Positions 25,835 through 34,154 of a DNA stretch of 64,000 nt are shown one piece after another; position 1 is the stretch's first letter; the number at the start of each line of letters is the position of its first letter. Where the stretch lies: the NCBI GenBank assembly GCA_946186375.1, contig CAMHMZ010000006.1:1-64000 (forward strand), written 5' to 3'. The stretch comes from an uncultured Clostridia bacterium. GTDB taxonomy: Bacteria; Bacillota; Clostridia; Oscillospirales; Oscillospiraceae. The notes beneath the pieces were generated by a model. The model was not told the origin of the DNA, did no database searches, and saw only the letters and a program-made list of their open reading frames with translations. Position numbers and translations under genes: made by a program.

Positions 25835-27214
25835 ATGAAGGCCTTTCTCGATCGGGACTTTCTGCTGTCCACCGAGACGGCAAAGCACCTCTACCATGAT
25901 TATGCCGCCGACATGCCCATCATCGACTACCACTGTCACCTCGATCCGAAGGAGATCTATGAGGATCGCCGCTTTGAAAATATCACGCAGGTCTGGCTCG
26001 GCGGCGACCACTACAAGTGGCGGCTGATGCGCTCGGCGGGCGTGAAGGAAAACTATATCACCGGCGACGCCACAGACCGCGAGAAGTTCCAGAAATGGGC
26101 GGAGACCCTGGGCCTTGCCATCGGCAATCCCCTCTACCACTGGAGCCATCTCGAGCTGAAAAACTATTTCGGCTATGAAGGCACGCTCAACGGAGACACG
26201 GCCGAGGAGGTCTGGCAGCTCTGTAACGAGAAGCTGAAAACGCTCTCCGCGCGCAGGCTGATCACGGACTCCGGCGTGAAGGCCCTCTGCACTACCGACG
26301 ATCCGGCCGACAGCCTCGAATGGCACCGGAAGATCGCCGCGGACGAAAGCTTCGGCGTGAAGGTGCTGCCGAGCTTTCGCCCGGACAAGGCGCTCGGCAT
26401 CGAGAAGCCGGATTATCTCCGCTATCTCGAGCGGCTGGGCGAGATCACAAGCTTTGCGCACTTGGAGAACGCTCTGAAGGAGAGGCTGGCCTTCTTCGTC
26501 TCTCTGGGCTGCCGCGTTTCCGATCACGGGATGGAGAGCGTGCCCTATGCTCCCGCGACGGAGGATCAGGTCGAGGCGATCTTCCAAAAGCGCCTCGCGG
26601 GCGAACTGCCAACAGAAGCGGAGCAGAAGCAGTTCAAGACGGCACTGCTGCTGTCTCTGGGGCGGGAATATCACCGCCTCGGCGTGGTGATGCAGCTGCA
26701 CTTTGGCGTCATCCGCGACAATTCCCACCGGGTCTTCCGGGCGCTTGGCCCCGACGCGGGCATCGACTCCATCGGCGACGCGCCCTCGATCAAGGAGCTC
26801 TCCGCCTTCCTCGGCGCGCTGGACGACACGGACGAGCTGCCGAAAACGATCCTGTATTCCCTTGATCCCAACGACAACGCCGCCATCGAGACCGTTATGG
26901 GCGCCTTCCAGACGAGCGAGGCCGTGAGCAAGCTGCAGCACGGCAGCGCCTGGTGGTTCAACGACCACAAGCGCGGCATGACCGAGCAGCTGACGAGCCT
27001 TGCGGCCGAGGGTTATCTCGCGGGCTTCGTGGGCATGCTGACCGACTCCCGCAGCTTTCTCAGCTATGCGCGGCACGAGTATTTCCGCCGCATCCTCTGC
27101 GAGCTGCTCGGCGCCTGGGTCGAAAACGGCGAGTATCCGAACGATGAGAAGGCCCTGAAAACCATCGTGGAAGGGATCTCCTACCAAAACGCGAAGCGCT
27201 ATTTCAATCTTTGA
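25835..27214 (+). CDS. uxaC: Glucuronate/galacturonate isomerase
   Basis: 459 residues, amidohydrolase-like uronate isomerase, converting D-glucuronate to D-fructuronate (and galacturonate to tagaturonate). Metal motif DYHCHLDPKEIYED near residue 30, FLSTETAKHLYHDYA at the N-terminus, WWFNDHKRGMTEQL and LTDSRSFLSYARHEYFRRILC at the C-terminus are characteristic. Four nt after kdgK. No uxaA/uxaB is present, so glucuronate is the likely main substrate. Ends 6 nt before a strong bidirectional terminator. Confidence 0.94.
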   Translation: MKAFLDRDFLLSTETAKHLYHDYAADMPIIDYHCHLDPKEIYEDRRFENITQVWLGGDHYKWRLMRSAGVKENYITGDATDREKFQKWAETLGLAIGNPLYHWSHLELKNYFGYEGTLNGDTAEEVWQLCNEKLKTLSARRLITDSGVKALCTTDDPADSLEWHRKIAADESFGVKVLPSFRPDKALGIEKPDYLRYLERLGEITSFAHLENALKERLAFFVSLGCRVSDHGMESVPYAPATEDQVEAIFQKRLAGELPTEAEQKQFKTALLLSLGREYHRLGVVMQLHFGVIRDNSHRVFRALGPDAGIDSIGDAPSIKELSAFLGALDDTDELPKTILYSLDPNDNAAIETVMGAFQTSEAVSKLQHGSAWWFNDHKRGMTEQLTSLAAEGYLAGFVGMLTDSRSFLSYARHEYFRRILCELLGAWVENGEYPNDEKALKTIVEGISYQNAKRYFNL

Positions 27215-27220
27215 TCCACT

Positions 27221-27260
27221 ACGCAAAGAAGCCGCCGGGTTCCCGGCGGCTTCTTTGCGT
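27221..27260. terminator. Bidirectional terminator between uxaC and moaE-like gene
   Basis: Perfect 19-bp inverted repeat ACGCAAAGAAGCCGCCGGG / CCCGGCGGCTTCTTTGCGT with a 2-nt loop, ATTTT on the plus exit. Serves the uronate operon (+) and the rhamnose operon (-). Confidence 0.88.
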
Positions 27261-27270
27261 ATTTTCTGTG

Positions 27271-27663
27271 TCAGTAGATCTCGCGTTCCGTGACGCAGTT
27301 CGTTTTCAGCTCTCCGACGAGAGCCTGCAGCGCGTCGACCACGTGGGGCCGGATATCGCCGCCGATCAGCACGAGCATGATGTCGTCTCCGACGTTCAGC
27401 TCCCCTTCGTTGAGCCAGACGCGCACATAGCCGATCCCGTCCATGGCGCGCGCCATGTCGATCGCTCGCGCGACCTTCTCCAGATCATAGCCGAAAAGCA
27501 TACCGCGCACCGCGGGGCTCTCCTCCTCGCCGAAGCGCACCTTAGCCTTCGCCGTGGCGCGCACGACGCCGTTATGGATGAGAAACATCCCACAAGCGGC
27601 CGCCTCGGGCGACTGCTTTGCCTCCCGCAGCCACTGCTCGACAGAGGGCGTCTCTTTTTTCAT
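27271..27663 (-). CDS. MoaE-like protein (molybdopterin synthase large-subunit family)
   Basis: 130 residues resembling the short MoaE-family proteins of Clostridia, with GMFLIHNGVVRATAKAKVR in the N-terminal half and YVRVWLNEGELNVGDDIMLVLIGGDIRPHVVDALQALVG in the C-terminal half (quoted in parts: VWLNEGELNVGDD, GGDIRPHVVDALQ). It lacks the PIWKKE ending of classical MoaE, so molybdopterin synthase activity is not assured. It sits 16 nt after rhaD and shares its transcript, far from the moaA/moaB genes at 52-54 kb. A true function in rhamnose use cannot be excluded. Confidence 0.65.
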   Translation of the reverse strand: MKKETPSVEQWLREAKQSPEAAACGMFLIHNGVVRATAKAKVRFGEEESPAVRGMLFGYDLEKVARAIDMARAMDGIGYVRVWLNEGELNVGDDIMLVLIGGDIRPHVVDALQALVGELKTNCVTEREIY

Positions 27664-27679
27664 GCCGCACTCCCCTGCC

Positions 27680-28492
27680 TCAGCTCAGATAGCCCTCGCG
27701 GCCCTTCACGCCAAAGCGCTTTTCGAGCTGATGCATCTGCTCGTCGGTGATGGTGTTCACGCGGGGCAGGTGCGCGATCTTCATGTAGATCTCCGCGGCC
27801 TTCTCCGCCGTCTCGATGAGGCCGAAGGTCTCGTCCAGATCCTTGCCCGCGCCGTAGATGCCATGCAGCGACCAGACGACGAGACGCGCCGTCTCCATCT
27901 TCTTCGCGGTGGCCTCGCCGATCTCGTTCGTGCCGCAGAGCATCCAGGGCAGGACGTTCACGCCGTCGGGGAAGACGACGATGCACTCGGTGCACATCTG
28001 CCAGAGCGTGCGGGTAAACTCCCGCTCGTCGAGCGTGTGAACGTAGGTCATGGCGAGGAGGTTTGCCGGATGGCAGTGCATGACGACATGGTTTTCCGGA
28101 TCGACCTTCAGACGGGCCACATGGCTCATCATATGGGCGGGAAACTCGGAGGTGAACTTGCCGCCGTCGGCATAGCCCCAGAGAAGCTCCGCCGTCTCGC
28201 CGCCGTCGGTCAGACGGACGAGACCGAGGTTCACATCCGGCGCGTACTGTACGTTCTTGAAATACTTGCCGGTGCCGGTGACGAGGAAATACTTCCCGTC
28301 AAGCTCCGGCGCGGAGAAGCCGGTGGGGATCGTGCGCAGGATCTTCGCGACATCGAGATATTCCTTCACTTCCGCCTCATCCAGCAAGAGGCTGATGTTG
28401 CCGCCGTTGCGCTCGTCCCAGCCGTGGGCGTACATGTTGGTGGTGGTGCGGATCATTTCAACCATAAAGGGCGCAGTCAGAATGTCTTTCAT
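27680..28492 (-). CDS. rhaD: Rhamnulose-1-phosphate aldolase
   Basis: 270-residue class II (zinc) aldolase that splits L-rhamnulose 1-phosphate to dihydroxyacetone phosphate and L-lactaldehyde. Seen: GWDERNGGNISLLL (about 24-37), LVTGTGKYFKN, SEFPAHMMSH, zinc-binding VVMHCHPANLLAMTYVH (about 137-153) and WSLHGIYGAGKDLDE. Length and N-terminus match RhaD rather than FucA or AraD. Part of the operon rhaB, isomerase, rhaD, moaE-like. Confidence 0.92.
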   Translation of the reverse strand: MKDILTAPFMVEMIRTTTNMYAHGWDERNGGNISLLLDEAEVKEYLDVAKILRTIPTGFSAPELDGKYFLVTGTGKYFKNVQYAPDVNLGLVRLTDGGETAELLWGYADGGKFTSEFPAHMMSHVARLKVDPENHVVMHCHPANLLAMTYVHTLDEREFTRTLWQMCTECIVVFPDGVNVLPWMLCGTNEIGEATAKKMETARLVVWSLHGIYGAGKDLDETFGLIETAEKAAEIYMKIAHLPRVNTITDEQMHQLEKRFGVKGREGYLS

Positions 28493-28513
28493 ATAAAATC
28501 TCCTTTCCTGATA

Positions 28514-28553
28514 GCCTTCCCCTCCGGGGAAGGCGGCACGGCGAAGCCGTGCT
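28514..28553 (+). repeat. Interspersed palindromic repeat, copy A
   Basis: Two adjacent stem-loops: CCTTCCCC-tc-CGGGGAAGG, then GGCACGGC-gaa-GCCGTGC. The same two-hairpin plan recurs in the same orientation at copy B on the other side of the isomerase gene, marking a REP-like family of the genome. Confidence 0.68.
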
Positions 28554-28555
28554 CC

Positions 28556-29977
28556 TTATCTCGTGATCACGTCCACGGGGACGTTGAAGATCTTGGCGAC
28601 CTTGAGGATCGTGTCGATCCAGCGGCCGGAGGCGGCAGCCATGTGATGGGTGGGGCCTGCCTCGCTCCACTTGTTGCAGAATTCGCGTGCGCCGCAGGTG
28701 AAGCGCGTGCGCATGTTGGTGTCGCCGAAGGTGAAGATGGGGCCGGGCTCGTTGACGCCCTCGGCCACGACGAATTTGAAGTGACCGTCGCGATCCTGCG
28801 TGATGCCCAGATAAGTCACGGGGCCTTCGGCGGGATAGAACTGCGTGAGATAGCCGCCGCCGGTCTTGCCATGGAAGACGGGGACGATCTTCATGGTGGG
28901 CTTTTTCGCGAGAGAGATGTCCGCGTCGCCGGAGCCGGAGTGGCCGATGATGCAGATGTCCTCGTCAAAGTCGATGGAGTACATCTCGCTGAGCTGGCCC
29001 ATGCCGGAGATGACCTTCAGGATGCCCATGGCCATGGCGACCTTGATATCGCCCTCCACGGCGCAGGCGGTGCCCTGCTTGATGAGCATGGAGAAGGCCG
29101 GGATCAGCATGCTGTCGAGCTTGCCGGCCACGCCCTGGGCAAAGCCGTCATAGTGGGAGGCGACGAAGCCGAGCTTTTCCTCCTTCACCCAGCGCTCGAA
29201 GGCCACGACGTAGCGGGCCATGTCCCAGACCTTTTCGATACTGCCGCCGCCCTCGATGTCGAAGGTGTCGAGGATGTCCTGCGCCTTTGCGCGGATGAGC
29301 GCCTCGTCGGTGATATCGTCGGCGATGGCCCACATCTTCTCCCAGTCGAACTGCTTGGTGTAGAGCCACATCCGGTGATAGAGGTTCGTCTCGTCGATAT
29401 AGAGGTCCATCATGCCGGGATAGGGGCGGCCGATCTGCGCTATGTTCGTGTCGCGGAAGCGGCGGCGCACCTGCGCGGCGCGGCACCAGTCGGCGATCTC
29501 GGCATCCACGGCGGGGTCGCCGCCCTCGACGACGCCGGTGATCACGGCGTGGCGCTTGCCGGCGCGCTCCAGGTCGGCCACCATCTCGCCCACGGCGCCG
29601 CAGGCGTACAAAGTGCCGAGCCAGGTCGCGGTGTCGGTGTTGGCGTAGTCGGGCGCCTTTTTCTTCTGGAGATTGACCAGCACCACCGGCACGTCCAGAT
29701 CCCGCACCGCGGGGAGCATGTTGTAGCTCGTGGCATAGGTCAGAAGCTGGAGGATCACAAGATCCACGTCGGCCGCTCGGAACTTGTCCCCGGCCTCCAT
29801 GGCCTTTTCCTTGGTGGTGACGAGCCCGCCGTCAATGAGCTCAACGGAGTCGGGCAGGCGCTTTTTGAAGTCCTCATACTGGCCCTCGAATTCGGGCACG
29901 AGGGACGGGAACTGCGGGAGATACGCGCCGAGCGCGATGGAGAATACGCCGATCCTTGCCTTGGTGTTGACTAACAT
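28556..29977 (-). CDS. L-fucose/L-arabinose isomerase-family protein (AraA-like), probable rhamnose isomerase role
   Basis: 473 residues of the AraA/FucI fold. N-terminal Rossmann-like segment KARIGVFSIALGAYLPQFP, then QLLTYATSYNMLPAVRDL, and C-terminal CIIGHSGSGDADIS, VPVFHGKTGGGYLTQFYPAEG and the His-rich end SEAGPTHHMAAASGRW. These match a divergent AraA-like clade, not classical RhaA. Between rhaB and rhaD, with no rhaA in the window, it probably supplies the aldose-ketose isomerase step for L-rhamnose (inference). Bounded on both sides by members of one palindromic repeat family. Confidence 0.75.
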   Translation of the reverse strand: MLVNTKARIGVFSIALGAYLPQFPSLVPEFEGQYEDFKKRLPDSVELIDGGLVTTKEKAMEAGDKFRAADVDLVILQLLTYATSYNMLPAVRDLDVPVVLVNLQKKKAPDYANTDTATWLGTLYACGAVGEMVADLERAGKRHAVITGVVEGGDPAVDAEIADWCRAAQVRRRFRDTNIAQIGRPYPGMMDLYIDETNLYHRMWLYTKQFDWEKMWAIADDITDEALIRAKAQDILDTFDIEGGGSIEKVWDMARYVVAFERWVKEEKLGFVASHYDGFAQGVAGKLDSMLIPAFSMLIKQGTACAVEGDIKVAMAMGILKVISGMGQLSEMYSIDFDEDICIIGHSGSGDADISLAKKPTMKIVPVFHGKTGGGYLTQFYPAEGPVTYLGITQDRDGHFKFVVAEGVNEPGPIFTFGDTNMRTRFTCGAREFCNKWSEAGPTHHMAAASGRWIDTILKVAKIFNVPVDVITR

Positions 29978-30006
29978 GACAATCTCCTTTCCTTATTGGC
30001 TTCCCC

Positions 30007-30048
30007 CTCGGGGGAAGCTGTCGGCGAAGCCGACTGATGAGGGGCGTC
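30007..30048 (+). repeat. Interspersed palindromic repeat, copy B
   Basis: CTTCCCCCTCGGGGGAAG stem followed by GTCGGC-gaa-GCCGAC and TGATGAGGGG. Same two-stem design, spacing and orientation as copy A, with compensating changes in both stems, which suggests structure is what is conserved. Confidence 0.68.
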
Positions 30049-30077
30049 CGTCCCTCTGTGATGGTTGTTCGATTGGT

Positions 30078-31349
30078 TCAGCCCACGTCAAGCTGTACCT
30101 TCAGATTGCCGATGGCCGTGGCCTCGATGGGCAGCGCGATCACCTTCACACCGGCGGCCTCCTGCGTCAGGGCGTTGAGGAAGGCGTTCTTCGCGCCGCC
30201 GCCCACGATGTAAAGGCTGTCAACCTGTTTTCCGGTGTTGCGCTGCAGCTCCGCGATCGCGTCGCGGTAGCAGAGGGCGAGGCTCCGGTAGGCGCAGCGG
30301 AAATAGTCGCCGATGCTCTGCGGGGCGGCAGTGAGCGCCTCGTCAAAGGCTCTCTTCATGCTCTCGGGCGCGAGGAACGCGGCGGCGTTGGCGTCCACGG
30401 TCTCGTCAAAGCTGCTCTTCTCCGCTTCCGCCACGATCTCGCCGAAGGGCTTGTCCGGACAGAGCTCGTCACGCAGGCGGTTAATGAGCCACATGCCCAT
30501 GATATTCTTCTGATAGCGGTTATAGCCGACGCCGCCTTCGTTGGACCAGTTGGCCCGCTCGGAGGCCTCGTCCGTGAGGGACTTTGCGGTCTTCACGCCC
30601 AGAAGCGACCAGGTACCGGAGGAGAGGTAGGGGGCGTTTCCCTCCATGGGGATGCCCTCGACCGCCGAGCCTGTGTCGTGCGTGGCGCAGAGGACGACCT
30701 TGATGCCGCGATAGTCGCCGATGACCGTGCCGGGCTGCTGCAGCTTGTGGAAAAGCGCAGACGGCAGGCCGAGCCCGGCGATGAGCTCCCGGTCGTACTC
30801 CCCGGTCTCGGCGCTTACGAGGCCTCCGGTCGTGGCGTTCGTGTACTCGTGGCTCTTGACGCCGCAGAGCTTGTACATCAGATACTCCGGGATCATCAGA
30901 AAGTCCGTCACGCCCTCCAGCCGCCCGGCAAGCTTGTCGGCAAAGAGCTGATAGATTGTGTTGAAGGGCTGGAACTGGATGCCCGTGTGCCGGTAGAGCT
31001 CGGAAAAGCTGACAGCCTCGTGCACGAGCGGGATCACGGCCTCCGTGCGGCTGTCGCGGTAGGCATAGCAGGGCCGGACCTCCTCGTCGCCGCGCAGCAG
31101 GACGTAGTCGACGCCCCAGGTGTCGATCGACAGGCTCTCGATCGCGCCGAAGCGGCCGAGCGCCTCGTCGATGCCGCGCCGCACGTGCCCGAGCAGTGCG
31201 TCGATGTCCCAGGTCAGATGCCCGTCGAGCTTCGTCACGCCGTTGGGAAAGCGATAGACCTCTTCGGTTTTCAGCTCTCCCCCCTCGAGCCAGCCGACGA
31301 TGTGACGGCCGGAGGAGGCGCCGATATCGATCGCCAGAACTCTCTTCAT
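30078..31349 (-). CDS. rhaB: Rhamnulokinase
   Basis: 423-residue FGGY-family kinase that phosphorylates L-rhamnulose at C1. Seen: AIDIGASSGRHIVGWLEGG at the N-terminus (phosphate-binding loop, with the SGRH variant of RhaB), SIDTWGVDYVLL, HDTGSAVEGIP, SSGTWSLLG and LYIVGGGAKNAFLNAL in the ATP-binding second domain. ATG at 31349 follows AGAGGG. Its leader contains a palindromic element; a promoter lies at 31424-31452. Confidence 0.92.
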   Translation of the reverse strand: MKRVLAIDIGASSGRHIVGWLEGGELKTEEVYRFPNGVTKLDGHLTWDIDALLGHVRRGIDEALGRFGAIESLSIDTWGVDYVLLRGDEEVRPCYAYRDSRTEAVIPLVHEAVSFSELYRHTGIQFQPFNTIYQLFADKLAGRLEGVTDFLMIPEYLMYKLCGVKSHEYTNATTGGLVSAETGEYDRELIAGLGLPSALFHKLQQPGTVIGDYRGIKVVLCATHDTGSAVEGIPMEGNAPYLSSGTWSLLGVKTAKSLTDEASERANWSNEGGVGYNRYQKNIMGMWLINRLRDELCPDKPFGEIVAEAEKSSFDETVDANAAAFLAPESMKRAFDEALTAAPQSIGDYFRCAYRSLALCYRDAIAELQRNTGKQVDSLYIVGGGAKNAFLNALTQEAAGVKVIALPIEATAIGNLKVQLDVG

Positions 31350-31358
31350 AGCAAATCA

Positions 31359-31442
31359 CCCTCTTTTCCTTTTCAGGTAAACGATGATGGCATACGCCGA
31401 AGGCGTATTGATCAGTGTTTTCCATTATAAAGGAAAAGAGGG
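31359..31442. repeat. Palindrome in the rhaB leader, short relative of the 18.95-kb foldback element
   Basis: Core 31377-31422 reads GTAAACGATGAT ... ATACGCC-gaa-GGCGTAT ... TGTTTTC. Its ends match the 159-bp element (GTAAACGATGAT identical; right part TGATCAG shared) but the middle is reduced to a short hairpin. An outer inverted repeat CCCTCTTTTCCTTT (31359) / AAAGGAAAAGAGGG (31429) encloses it. The inner outer-arm is the rhaB ribosome site and the far arm lies in the promoter spacer. Confidence 0.65.
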
Positions 31443-31452
31443 CGTTTGTACA
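31424..31452 (-). promoter_or_regulatory. rhaB promoter
   Basis: TGTACA (31452-31447), 17-bp spacer, TATAAT (31429-31424) on the minus strand, giving a leader of about 65 nt that starts inside the palindrome. Confidence 0.6.
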
Positions 31453-31479
31453 GGTCTGATTTTTCCCGAAAAACTGTCC

Positions 31480-32430
31480 TTATTTGCACAGTCGATAGTG
31501 CCGCGGGGAGCAGCCGAAGCGCGCCGAGAACAGGCGGTGGAAGAAGCTGAGGTTCTCGTAGCCGACGGCCTGGGCGATCTCGTCGATCCGCCGGTCGCTG
31601 TTGCGCAGGAGCCAGGCGGCCTGCGAGAGGCGCTTTTCCTGCAGCAGCTCCGTGAAATTCTTTCCGGTGCGGCGGCGGATAAGGCGCGAGAGCGAGGGCA
31701 GCTCGTAATGGAGTGCCTGCGCGATCTGCGTGAGACTCCCCTCCCGGTAATTCTCCTCCACATAGCGCAGCACGGACAGCACCGCGTTTTGCTCCTCTGT
31801 TTCAAACTGCAGAGTCTCTGTGTGGTTGATGAGCTGGGCAAACAGCAATCCCATCGTCAGCTGGTGGATCCCGCGGCGGTTCGGCGTATTCTCCAGGAGC
31901 GTATAGAGGAGGTTCTCGATGAGGTTCTGCACGGGCAGGAGCCCGGCGACGTGAAACAGCAGCCAGCCCGTCTCGTTTTCGCCCGTGAGGCAGCTCACCA
32001 GAAAGCGGCGCAGCGGCGTCTCCTCCTCGCCGAGAAACGGGAGCGTGCCGGAGAAAAACTCCGGGCGTACGATGAAATTCACCGCGACATCCTCTTCTCC
32101 CGCCGGGGCAATGGACTGCCGCGCGTTCTGCCCGAGCATCAGAAGCTCGCCTTCACGCAGCTCGATCTCCGTCCCGTTGACGCGGTGATGCGTCGTGCCG
32201 CGGCACATATAGACCATCTCGACATAGTCGTGCGTGTGTTCAGGGAAGGCGACAAAGCGCGTGTGCGGACGGATCGTGATGAGCTTGCCGGGCGAGAGCA
32301 GCTTGTCGCCGGAAATGACGTCGCGGCTGCCGTCCATATAGAGACTGCGGTCGATCTGCCGCTGCCCGGACAAGATCGCGCGCTCCTCGGCGGAAACCTC
32401 CGAGAGCTTTTGCAAAAGTCCCGCGTCCAT
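31480..32430 (-). CDS. AraC-family transcriptional regulator of the rhamnose operon
   Basis: 316 residues. Cupin-like N-terminal domain (about 45-130: FPEHTHDYVEMVYMCRGTTHHRVNG and EIELREGELLMLG) and C-terminal AraC HTH pair (about 215-312: SLTQIAQALHYELPSLSRLIRRRTG, then IDEIAQAVGYENLSFFHRLFSARFG). ATG at 32430 has AAGGAGG six bases upstream; a longer frame reaching 32739 crosses a terminator and is rejected. Directly upstream of rhaB on the same strand. Confidence 0.86.
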   Translation of the reverse strand: MDAGLLQKLSEVSAEERAILSGQRQIDRSLYMDGSRDVISGDKLLSPGKLITIRPHTRFVAFPEHTHDYVEMVYMCRGTTHHRVNGTEIELREGELLMLGQNARQSIAPAGEEDVAVNFIVRPEFFSGTLPFLGEEETPLRRFLVSCLTGENETGWLLFHVAGLLPVQNLIENLLYTLLENTPNRRGIHQLTMGLLFAQLINHTETLQFETEEQNAVLSVLRYVEENYREGSLTQIAQALHYELPSLSRLIRRRTGKNFTELLQEKRLSQAAWLLRNSDRRIDEIAQAVGYENLSFFHRLFSARFGCSPRHYRLCK

Positions 32431-32447
32431 GCCGTCCCTCCTTAACG

Positions 32448-32488
32448 AAAAAAGAGTATGATCTCTGGTTCGATCATACTCTTTTTTT
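32448..32488 (-). terminator. Terminator of the plant-glycan operon
   Basis: AAAAAAGAGTATGATC / GATCATACTCTTTTTTT with an 8-nt loop; A/T tracts on both sides. Located 17 nt after the GH35-like gene and just before the araC ribosome site. Confidence 0.85.
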
Positions 32489-32504
32489 CTGCCTGTGACA
32501 AGAC

Positions 32505-34154
32505 TCAGCGATAGCAGAAGAATTTGACGCGCAGCACCGAGGGCGCGGAGAGCGAGAGGCTTGCGGTCTCGTCGCCGTTGAGGCGGCGGCCCGGGATCCA
32601 GACGCCGTTTTCGAAGCGCCCCTCTTCGACCTGCAGGAAGTCGAGGTTCGGCTTCTCCGCCAGGGCGGAGCTGAAGGTCAGACTGCAGGCGCTGCCGACG
32701 ACCCAGCACTCGTCCTCGCCCGTCTGCAGGCAGAGGCACACGCCGTCGCCGCGGGGATTGATGGGGCTCTGGAAGCCGACGCTGAGGCGGAAGGAGTCAA
32801 AGCTCATCGTGGGCGGAATGGCGCCGAAGGGATTGCCGTCCGGCGAGGGCGTCGCGGGATCGGTCTCGGCCGAGACGGCCTGCAGGCGCTTTGTACCATA
32901 GGCAGAGGCGAGCATCGGAAGCATCTCGCGCAGGATGTGCCCGAAGGCGGCATACTCGGCAAAGCTCTGCGGCGTTTTGAGCGCGGGGTCGCTGACGTCC
33001 ACGCCGAAGAGGAAGGCCTGCGTCGCGGTAAAGGGCTTGCCGATGTCGTCGAAGCCGAAGGGCGAATAGCACAGGGCGTGATAGTGTCCCACGGTGTAGA
33101 CAAGGCGCGGCGCGCAGTAGCTGTGCGTGGCGCTCTCCGGGATGAAGAGCGCGCCGCCGCGGCGGGTATACTCGTCGCAGACAGCCTTGAACTGCGGCAC
33201 ATAGATGTCCGGGCAGTACACGTCGATGTTCGGCGCGCAATAATCCCAAACCTCATGAACCTTCGACACGGGGCCGCCCGTCGGGTAGCTGCCGGGCTCG
33301 CCGCCCTTGTCGAGCCAGCAGTTGGCGGCCATGGGCAGCGGATAAACGGCCTTGCCCGCCGCCGCCACGGTGTTCACGAACTTCGCCACATGATAGGCGG
33401 AGAAGAGCTCCTCGGCGGCTTCGCCGAACACTTCGCTCCAGCTCCCCTCCTCCTTCCCGGACGTGACGGCGGCGCGGATCTCCTCGACCATCGTGTCGGT
33501 ATGCGCGCGCAGATACGCGGCAAAGTCCGCGGGGACGGGAGAGGCAAAGAGCGCATCGGCCTCGTCCGAGACCTCGCGCGCGGCGCCGAGAAGACCCGTC
33601 TCATTTTCCACCTGCACGGCCACGACGGTCTGCTTTTCGCCGTCATAGTCCTTCAGAAAGCCCATAAAGGCGGCGAAGGCTCTGGCGTCGGCCTTCATCG
33701 TCTCCTGTCCGAGATAGGAGAGCGTCGTGTAGGGGATCTTCACCGGGATCGTCGGGGAGACCCGGCGGCCGGCCTTGTTTTTGTCCTTTTCGATCTGGGC
33801 GCGGGGAAAGCGCTTGAGGTCCCGCTTGACCCAAGCGGGAGCGTACATGCACTCGGCGTTCTTCCAGCTTCCGAACCACAAGAACACGATGCGCATATCC
33901 CGCTGACGCGCCTGGTCGATGAGCGCGCGCGGAACGGAAAAGTCGAAGCGCCCCTCCTCGGGCTCGATGAGCTCCCAGGCCGCGGGCAGCAGCAGCGCGT
34001 TCATGCCGAGCTCCTGCGCGATCGTCCAGATCTTTTCCATGTATTCCGGAGACGAGGAGTCGGAATTGTGCACTTCGCCCGCGAGCAGGAGGAAGGGCTT
34101 CCCCTCCACCAGCAGCACCGGATGGCCGTTTTGTCTGTCGATCGTCGGGATCAT
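32505..34154 (-). CDS. GH35/GH42-like beta-galactosidase with DUF5597-type C-terminus
   Basis: 549-residue intracellular glycoside hydrolase. TIM barrel with LLLAGEVHNSDSSSPEYMEKIW near residue 25 (a hallmark of the DUF5597 group), the acid/base Glu in VAVQVENETG (about 190) and a candidate nucleophile Glu in LFIPESATHSY (about 340). The C-terminal beta-rich part (about 440-549) matches the DUF5597 region. Likely removes beta-galactose or a related sugar from imported oligosaccharides. No signal peptide. Start ATG overlaps the GH43 stop (ATGA). Last gene of a seven-gene operon. Confidence 0.78.
   Translation of the reverse strand: MIPTIDRQNGHPVLLVEGKPFLLLAGEVHNSDSSSPEYMEKIWTIAQELGMNALLLPAAWELIEPEEGRFDFSVPRALIDQARQRDMRIVFLWFGSWKNAECMYAPAWVKRDLKRFPRAQIEKDKNKAGRRVSPTIPVKIPYTTLSYLGQETMKADARAFAAFMGFLKDYDGEKQTVVAVQVENETGLLGAAREVSDEADALFASPVPADFAAYLRAHTDTMVEEIRAAVTSGKEEGSWSEVFGEAAEELFSAYHVAKFVNTVAAAGKAVYPLPMAANCWLDKGGEPGSYPTGGPVSKVHEVWDYCAPNIDVYCPDIYVPQFKAVCDEYTRRGGALFIPESATHSYCAPRLVYTVGHYHALCYSPFGFDDIGKPFTATQAFLFGVDVSDPALKTPQSFAEYAAFGHILREMLPMLASAYGTKRLQAVSAETDPATPSPDGNPFGAIPPTMSFDSFRLSVGFQSPINPRGDGVCLCLQTGEDECWVVGSACSLTFSSALAEKPNLDFLQVEEGRFENGVWIPGRRLNGDETASLSLSAPSVLRVKFFCYR

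Noticed and set aside
31480-32739. Longer version of the rhamnose AraC gene starting at 32739
   Set aside because: It would cross the terminator of the glycan operon and add a non-homologous Arg-rich leader. ATG at 32430 with AAGGAGG is clearly better.
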